In this document: one piece after another, positions 12,946-17,241 of the stretch
Layout: each line of letters begins with the position of its first letter
Numbering within the stretch: the stretch's first letter is position 1
Assembly (NCBI GenBank): GCA_030041195.1
Contig: JASHOI010000280.1
Location: forward strand, 1-17,241
Reading direction: 5' to 3'
DNA length: 17,241 nucleotides
Source of the DNA: Streptosporangiaceae bacterium
GTDB lineage: Bacteria > Actinomycetota > Actinomycetes > Streptosporangiales > Streptosporangiaceae
The notes under the pieces: model-generated
What the model was told of the DNA's origin: nothing
Databases searched by the model: none
Seen by the model: only the letters and a program-made list of their open reading frames with translations
Made by a program: the position numbers and the translations under genes

Positions 12946-15095
12946 ACTCCCTGACTACGAGCGCGTTTGACCTCCCCGACCGCCTCGCCGCCAAGGCCGA
13001 CCCGGCGCTGATCGCCGGCGACGAGCGGCATTTCGCGGCGATCGCGGAGAGCCTCGAGCAGTCGATCGCCGAGCTGTCCGATCGCCTCGAAGCCGAGCGC
13101 AAGGCGCCCGGTGGCATCGGCCCCGAGGCACTGGAACGGGACCTGGAGATCCACCGGCTGAGCGCGCGCCTGCGCCTGCTGCGCCGCTTCGGCCTGGACC
13201 TGTGCCTCGGGCGCATTGTCGCCGCAGACGATCAAGAGCCGGTGTACATCGGACGGCTCGGCCTGACCGACGCCGCGGGTCGTCGGCTGCTGGTGGACTG
13301 GCGGTCCCCTGCGGCCGAGCCGTTCTTCGGTGCGACCCACGCCAACCCGATGGGTCTGGCCAGCCGCCGCAGGTATCGCTGGACCCGCGGCCGGATCACC
13401 GACTACTGGGACGAGGTGTTCACGCCGGACGGACTCGAAGGGCACGCCGCGCTCGACGACCAGTCCGCGTTCATCGCCAGCCTGGGCGGCAGCCGGTCGC
13501 CCCGGATGCGGGACGTGCTCGGCACCATCCAGGCCGACCAGGACGCCATCATCCGCGCCGGATCCCGCGGGGCTCTCGTCGTCGACGGCGGTCCGGGCAC
13601 CGGGAAAACCGTCGTCGCGCTGCACCGCACCGCGTACCTCCTGTACTCCGACCCTCGCCTGGATCACCGCCGGGGCGGCGTGCTGTTCGTCGGCCCGCAC
13701 CATCCCTACCTGGCCTACGTCGCCGACGTGCTGCCCAGTCTCGGCGAGGAGGGTGTGCAGACCTGTACCCTGCGCGACCTCGTCCCCGAGGGAGCCGCGG
13801 CAGCGACCGAGAGCGACCCGGACGTGGCCCGCCTGAAGGCCTCCGCGGACCTGGTGAAGGCGATCGAGCCGGCCGTCAGGTTCTACGAGAAGCCGCCCGC
13901 CACCGGGATGACGGTCGAGACCCACTGGTCCGACATCTGGCTGAGCCCCGACGATTGGGCCGAGGCGTTCCAGGCGCCGGATCCCGGCAGCGCGCACAAC
14001 GAGGCGCGCGACCAGATCTGGGAGGAGCTGCTCGCGATCCTGATGGACTCCCGCGACGACGAGGTGCCGGCTGAGCAGTTCCGCACGTCGCTGCTGCGGA
14101 ACACCGAGCTGCGCGCCGCGCTCAACAGGGCGTGGCCGCTGATCGAACCGGCCGATCTCGTCGGAGACCTGTGGTCGGTGCCTGCCTACCTGCGGCTGTG
14201 CGCTCCATGGCTCAGTCCCGGTGAGGTCCGGAAGCTGCAGCGCGCGGATGCCCAGGCCTGGACGGTGTCCGATCTGCCGCTGCTGGACGCGGCGCGGCAG
14301 CGGCTCGGCGACCCCGAGGCGTCACGGCGCAAGCGCCGGCGCGACGCCGCTGTGGCCGCCGAACGCGAGCAGATGGACAAGGTCATCGACAACCTGAGCC
14401 AGGTCGCCGACGACGAGTACGGCGTCGGCCTGGTGACGATGCTGCGCGGCGAGGACTTCCAGGACGCCCTGGTCGACGACGCCGCGCTGCCCGGCATCGA
14501 CCCGGACCGGCTCGCTGGCCCGTTCGGCCACATCGTCGTCGACGAGGCCCAGGAACTGACCGACGCAGAATGGCAGATGCTGCTGCTGCGGTGCCCGTCC
14601 CGTAGCTTCACGATCGTCGGGGACCGTGCCCAGGCCCGGCACGGGTTCACCGAATCGTGGCGGGAACGGCTGAAGCGGATCGGGCTCGATGAGATCAACC
14701 TGACTTCGCTGAACATCAACTACCGGACCCCGCAGGAGGTCATGGCGGAGGCCGAGCCGGTCATCCGGGCCGTGCTCCCCGACGCCAACGTGCCGATCTC
14801 CATCCGCAGCACCGGCATCCCCGTTGTGCACGGACCCGCGTCCGATCTGGGCTCGATCCTCGACGCCTGGCTCGCCGGGCACGCCGAGGGGATCGCCTGC
14901 GCGATCGGCGATCCCGCGCTGCGGACGACGTCCCGCGTCCAGTCGCTGACCCCGGAGCTGTCGAAGGGGCTGGAGTTCGACCTGGTCGTGCTCATCGACC
15001 CGGACGCGTTTGGCGAGGGCATCGAGGGAGCGGTCGACCGCTACGTCGCGATGACCCGGGCCACCCGGCAACTCGTGATCCTCACGAGTTCCTGA
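12942..15095 (+). CDS. helR: HelR-type HelD-like RNA polymerase-associated ATPase (717 aa)
   Basis: SF1-helicase-like motor that binds RNA polymerase. HelR members dislodge rifamycins from the enzyme and recycle stalled complexes, giving resistance. The N-terminus (~21-82) is an alpha-helical/coiled-coil segment, expected to enter the RNA polymerase secondary channel. The HelD-specific LVDWRSPAAEPFF follows at 117-129. ATPase motifs: TIQADQDAIIR (Q200), Walker A GGPGTGKT (216-223, K222), Walker B VVDEAQE (D534, E535), SKGLEFD (674-680) and AVDRYVAMTRAT (697-708). The ~300-residue insert between Walker A and B holds the clamp and channel region. The GTG start has AAGGAG 8 nt upstream and overlaps the preceding mini-ORF. 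A RAE-like element upstream supports rifamycin induction and the HelR rather than plain HelD assignment. Its 3' end overlaps the convergent tetR gene by 14 bp. Confidence 0.9.
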   Translation: MNSLTTSAFDLPDRLAAKADPALIAGDERHFAAIAESLEQSIAELSDRLEAERKAPGGIGPEALERDLEIHRLSARLRLLRRFGLDLCLGRIVAADDQEPVYIGRLGLTDAAGRRLLVDWRSPAAEPFFGATHANPMGLASRRRYRWTRGRITDYWDEVFTPDGLEGHAALDDQSAFIASLGGSRSPRMRDVLGTIQADQDAIIRAGSRGALVVDGGPGTGKTVVALHRTAYLLYSDPRLDHRRGGVLFVGPHHPYLAYVADVLPSLGEEGVQTCTLRDLVPEGAAAATESDPDVARLKASADLVKAIEPAVRFYEKPPATGMTVETHWSDIWLSPDDWAEAFQAPDPGSAHNEARDQIWEELLAILMDSRDDEVPAEQFRTSLLRNTELRAALNRAWPLIEPADLVGDLWSVPAYLRLCAPWLSPGEVRKLQRADAQAWTVSDLPLLDAARQRLGDPEASRRKRRRDAAVAAEREQMDKVIDNLSQVADDEYGVGLVTMLRGEDFQDALVDDAALPGIDPDRLAGPFGHIVVDEAQELTDAEWQMLLLRCPSRSFTIVGDRAQARHGFTESWRERLKRIGLDEINLTSLNINYRTPQEVMAEAEPVIRAVLPDANVPISIRSTGIPVVHGPASDLGSILDAWLAGHAEGIACAIGDPALRTTSRVQSLTPELSKGLEFDLVVLIDPDAFGEGIEGAVDRYVAMTRATRQLVILTSS

Positions 15096-15678
15096 CGTCC
15101 GCTGCCCCGGATGCACGCACGCTGGCGAGGGTCAGCTCGAGATGGCGGCGCCAGTCGGAGTACCCGGCCGACTTGAAGTACATCGTCGAGATGACCCCGC
15201 GAGTGAGCAGCCGGAAGTCCGCGAAGGTCAGGTCGGCGCGCACCGCTCGGGCGGCGACAGCGCGCCCGATGATGCGGGACACCACCTCGGCGAACTCGTT
15301 CTTCTCCTGGGTGAGGCCTTCCCACTCGACGTCGTCCCCGGAGCCCATCAGCGCGAGCTGGAAGCTGGCGTCTCCCTCGGCGGCCTCGAGGTAGCTGCGC
15401 AGGAGTGCCCTGAACGAGTCGCCGGGGTCGGTGATCTGCTCGGCGGCTCGGGCCAGGTCCGCCATTCCACGGAAGCGCTCGCGGACCATCGCGGTGAGCA
15501 GCGCCTGCTTGCTGGGGAAGTGGCGATAGAGGGTCCCCATGCCGAGTCCGCAGCGCGCAGCGATCTCTTCCATCTGGGCCTCGTGGCCCCGGCTGGCGAA
15601 CAGCTCCAGGGCGGACGCCATGATCTTCTCGCGGTTGCGGCGAGCGTCGGCGCGCAGCGGCCGGTCGTTCTCGGGCAT
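15082..15678 (-). CDS. TetR-family transcriptional regulator (198 aa)
   Basis: The N-terminal helix-turn-helix (~18-65) reads IMASALELFASRGHEAQMEE, then IAARCGLGMGTLYRHFPSKQ, the standard TetR pattern. The C-terminal ligand domain contains FRALLRSYLEAAEGDASFQLAL and DFRLLTRGVISTMYFKSAG. ATG at 15676-15678 (MPENDRPLRADARRNREKI) gives the usual TetR length, with GGGAG 11 nt upstream. Longer in-frame extensions run antisense through the neighbouring SDR gene and were rejected. Divergent from the SDR gene across a 108-bp region with two palindromes, so it most likely represses both itself and that gene. The effector is unknown. Confidence 0.92.
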   Translation of the reverse strand: MPENDRPLRADARRNREKIMASALELFASRGHEAQMEEIAARCGLGMGTLYRHFPSKQALLTAMVRERFRGMADLARAAEQITDPGDSFRALLRSYLEAAEGDASFQLALMGSGDDVEWEGLTQEKNEFAEVVSRIIGRAVAARAVRADLTFADFRLLTRGVISTMYFKSAGYSDWRRHLELTLASVRASGAADVRNS

Positions 15679-15702
15679 CGTCGGCGGCGCTCCCGGAGGA
15701 TC

Positions 15703-15732
15703 TTGACAACCGGAATCGTGATTCCGTATTGT
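15703..15732 (+). promoter_or_regulatory. Consensus-like promoter of the SDR gene with a palindromic operator in its spacer
   Basis: TTGACA (15703-15708) and TATTGT (15727-15732) are separated by 18 nt. The perfect-armed palindrome CGGAATCGTGATTCCG (15711-15726; arms CGGAATC/GATTCCG, 2-nt centre) fills almost the whole spacer. A repressor bound there would block RNA polymerase directly. The divergent TetR product is the obvious candidate. Confidence 0.75.
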
Positions 15733-15737
15733 CGAGT

Positions 15738-15765
15738 AATCGGAACCGGAATAACGCTTCCGATT
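15738..15765. promoter_or_regulatory. Second inverted repeat in the tetR-SDR intergenic region
   Basis: AATCGGAA-N12-TTCCGATT, perfect 8-bp arms, just after the predicted SDR transcription start. Its CGGAA/TTCCG half-sites match those of the first palindrome, suggesting a second binding site for the same TetR dimer, perhaps to control the tetR promoter. Confidence 0.6.
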
Positions 15766-15786
15766 GTACGCCCACGGGAGGCGCGG

Positions 15787-16503
15787 ATGAAGACGATCGC
15801 GATTTTCGGCGCCGGCCCTGCCCTCGGCCTGGCGGTGGCCCGGCGGTTCGGGCGGGAAGGGTTCCGTGCCGCGCTGGTGGCACGAGACCGGGGCCGCCTG
15901 GATGCGATGGTGGGTGAGCTCGCTGGCGGGGGAGTGCAGGCGGCCGCGTTCCAGGCTGATCTCACCGATCGCGCGGCGGCGCTCGGCGCGGTAGCGGCGA
16001 TCCAGACCCGCTTCGGGCCGGTCGACGTGCTGGAGTACAGCCCCACGCCCGGCGAGAACCTGCTCAAGAGCCCGTCCCAGCTCGACGTCGCGGCGGTGGC
16101 ACCGCTCCTGGACAAGTACGTCCTGACCCCGGTCGCGCTGGTGCGGCGGGTGCTGCCGGGAATGCTGGAGCGGGGCGCCGGCGGACTGCTGTTCGCGATG
16201 GGGGCGTCGGCCAAGTACCCGATGCCCCGTCTGGCCGGCGGCATGGCGCTGTCGAGCCTGCGCAATTACGTCCACACGCTGCACGCCGAGCTGGAGCCGG
16301 AGAACATCTACGCCGGGACATTGCTGATCGGGGCCGTGATCGAGGGCAGCGCGGCTCATCGCAACGCGTCCGCCTGGGGTAACGGCCAGCTCGCGGTCGT
16401 CAGCGCCGATGACCTGGCCGAGCGCTGCTGGGACATGTACCGGAAGCGGGACAGGGCCGAGGAGCAGGTGACGCCGGGCCTGGCCACCTCCCCGGATTCG
16501 TGA
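15787..16503 (+). CDS. SDR-fold protein lacking the classical Tyr-Lys catalytic pair (238 aa)
   Basis: Rossmann-fold protein of the short-chain dehydrogenase type. MKTIAIFGAGPALGLAVARRFG holds the nucleotide-binding Gly motif (G8-x-G10...G14), FQADLTDRAA the Asp contacting the adenine, and PVDVLEYSPTP replaces the usual NNAG strand. In the active-site region the Ser strand LLFAMGASAKYPMP is present, but the expected YxxxK is replaced by GGMALSSLRNY, so classical oxidoreductase chemistry is doubtful. ATG at 15787 with GGGAGG 5 nt upstream. An in-frame extension back to 15142 is antisense to tetR and was rejected. Probably controlled by the divergent TetR through the palindromes between them. 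Confidence 0.88.
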   Translation: MKTIAIFGAGPALGLAVARRFGREGFRAALVARDRGRLDAMVGELAGGGVQAAAFQADLTDRAAALGAVAAIQTRFGPVDVLEYSPTPGENLLKSPSQLDVAAVAPLLDKYVLTPVALVRRVLPGMLERGAGGLLFAMGASAKYPMPRLAGGMALSSLRNYVHTLHAELEPENIYAGTLLIGAVIEGSAAHRNASAWGNGQLAVVSADDLAERCWDMYRKRDRAEEQVTPGLATSPDS

Positions 16504-16589
16504 GCCGGGCGCGGCCTGACATTCCGTGGGGCTGTGTCGTCGTACGGGTGAGAGTTCGCAGGAACAACGACCGGCCCAGGAGGCTTGCC

Positions 16590-17219
16590 ATGACCACCCA
16601 GATTCCCGCGCCATCGTTCGCCGACGCCGCGCCCGCCGACCGCCTGGAACGCGCCGCCACGGCGCTGGCCGCGAACGGTTTCGCCGTCGAGATCCTCGAC
16701 GACGCCGCGGCCGCGCGTGCCCGCGTCAGCGACCTGATACCGGAGGGCGCCAGCGTGTTCACCGGGGCCAGCGAGACCCTGCGCCTGTCGGGCATCGATG
16801 AGGACATCAACGCCAGCGGGCGCTACCAGGCCATCAAGCCACGCCTGTGGGCGATGGACCGCGTCGCCGAGGCCGATGAGATCCGGCGGCTGCTCGCCAG
16901 CCCCGACGTCGCGGTGGCCAGCGTTGCCGCGGTCACCGAGACCGGCTCCCTGGTGGCCGCCTCGGCCACCGGAAGCCAGCTGCCGGCCTACGCCGGCGGT
17001 GCCGCCCACCGGATCTGGGTCGTGGGGGCGCAGAAGGTGGTGCCCGACCTGGCCACCGCGCTGCGCCGGGTCGAGGACCACTGCCTGCCGCTGGAAAGCG
17101 CCCGGGCGCAGGCGGTGTACGGCAAGCCCAGCGCGGTCAGCCGGCTTCTCGTCCTCAACGCCGAACCCGAGCCCGGGCACGGCACCGTGCTGCTGCTGCG
17201 CGAGGCCATCGGATTCTAG
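16590..17219 (+). CDS. LUD-domain (LutC/YkgG-like) protein (209 aa)
   Basis: Full-length single-domain LUD protein. The pattern includes AATALAANGFAVEILDDAAAA, IPEGASVFTGASETLRLSGI, VAVASVAAVTETGSLVAASATGSQLPAYAGG (the family hallmark) and IWVVGAQKVVPDLATALRRVEDH. Related LutC subunits work with LutA and LutB in lactate oxidation, but no lutA or lutB gene is visible, so it belongs to the solitary LUD group of unknown role. ATG at 16590 is preceded by AGGAGG with 7-nt spacing, which settles the start. It lies 86 bp after the SDR gene on the same strand and could be cotranscribed. Confidence 0.9.
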   Translation: MTTQIPAPSFADAAPADRLERAATALAANGFAVEILDDAAAARARVSDLIPEGASVFTGASETLRLSGIDEDINASGRYQAIKPRLWAMDRVAEADEIRRLLASPDVAVASVAAVTETGSLVAASATGSQLPAYAGGAAHRIWVVGAQKVVPDLATALRRVEDHCLPLESARAQAVYGKPSAVSRLLVLNAEPEPGHGTVLLLREAIGF

Positions 17220-17241
17220 GCCCTTGCCGACCATGTTACGC

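Noticed and set aside
12810..13997. 395-aa open frame on the minus strand across the start of helR
   Set aside because: Antisense shadow in GC-rich DNA, with low-complexity Gly/Arg/Val composition and no family motif. The plus strand encodes a clear HelD-like protein.
15142..15786. N-terminal extension of the SDR frame to 453 aa
   Set aside because: Antisense to tetR. The ATG at 15787 has a good Shine-Dalgarno and starts exactly at the Rossmann motif.
15679..16614. N-terminal extension of the TetR frame to 510 aa
   Set aside because: It runs antisense through the SDR gene and both palindromes. The ATG at 15676-15678 gives a normal TetR protein.
16356..17234. 292-aa minus-strand frame across the LUD gene
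   Set aside because: Shadow frame with no motif. The plus strand encodes a full LUD domain with an ideal Shine-Dalgarno.

Overview
The window is GC-rich DNA with GTG and TTG starts, dense ATGA/GTGA overlaps and families typical of actinomycetes. These include a HelR-type HelD helicase, DDAH, GYD and DUF899 proteins, and TetR and AraC regulators. It looks like the chromosome of a soil actinomycete. The genus cannot be fixed from the sequence alone. I see no tRNA, rRNA, CRISPR array, insertion sequence or phage gene.

Layout. (1) 1-2643, plus strand: the 3' end of an ABC ATPase gene followed by two tandem, paralogous six-helix permease genes, joined by ATGA overlaps. (2) 2650-5745: an AraC-type regulator divergent from an MDR (quinone oxidoreductase-like) gene. 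This is followed by an SRPBCC-fold gene that overlaps the MDR gene tail to tail, and a nucleotidyltransferase-fold gene. (3) 5777-9740, minus strand: ddaH, an AMP-forming acetyl-CoA synthetase-like gene and a lipoprotein gene. (4) 9741-10661: a non-coding stretch with palindromes, a frameshifted gene remnant and a GYD-domain gene. (5) 10884-15095: the most interesting part. A 37-bp hairpin at 12746-12782 contains a 19-bp core that matches, from memory, the rifamycin-associated element (RAE) of actinomycetes. To its right lie a tiny in-frame glycosyltransferase remnant and helR, the RNA polymerase-protecting HelD-like ATPase. To its left, on the other strand, lie a DUF899 thioredoxin-fold gene and a pentapeptide-repeat/DinB gene. 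Promoter-like hexamers can be read outward from the element in both directions. (6) 15082-17219: a TetR regulator divergent from an SDR-like gene, with two inverted repeats between them, then a LUD-domain (LutC-like) gene.

How it works together. The RAE-helR unit is best read as an inducible rifamycin-resistance locus that has lost a glycosyltransferase gene by internal deletion. If the leftward promoter is real, the DUF899 and pentapeptide/DinB genes would be rifamycin-inducible too, and that would be a previously unconnected response arm. The TetR/SDR pair looks like a self-contained, autoregulated switch. The other genes are ordinary accessory metabolism.
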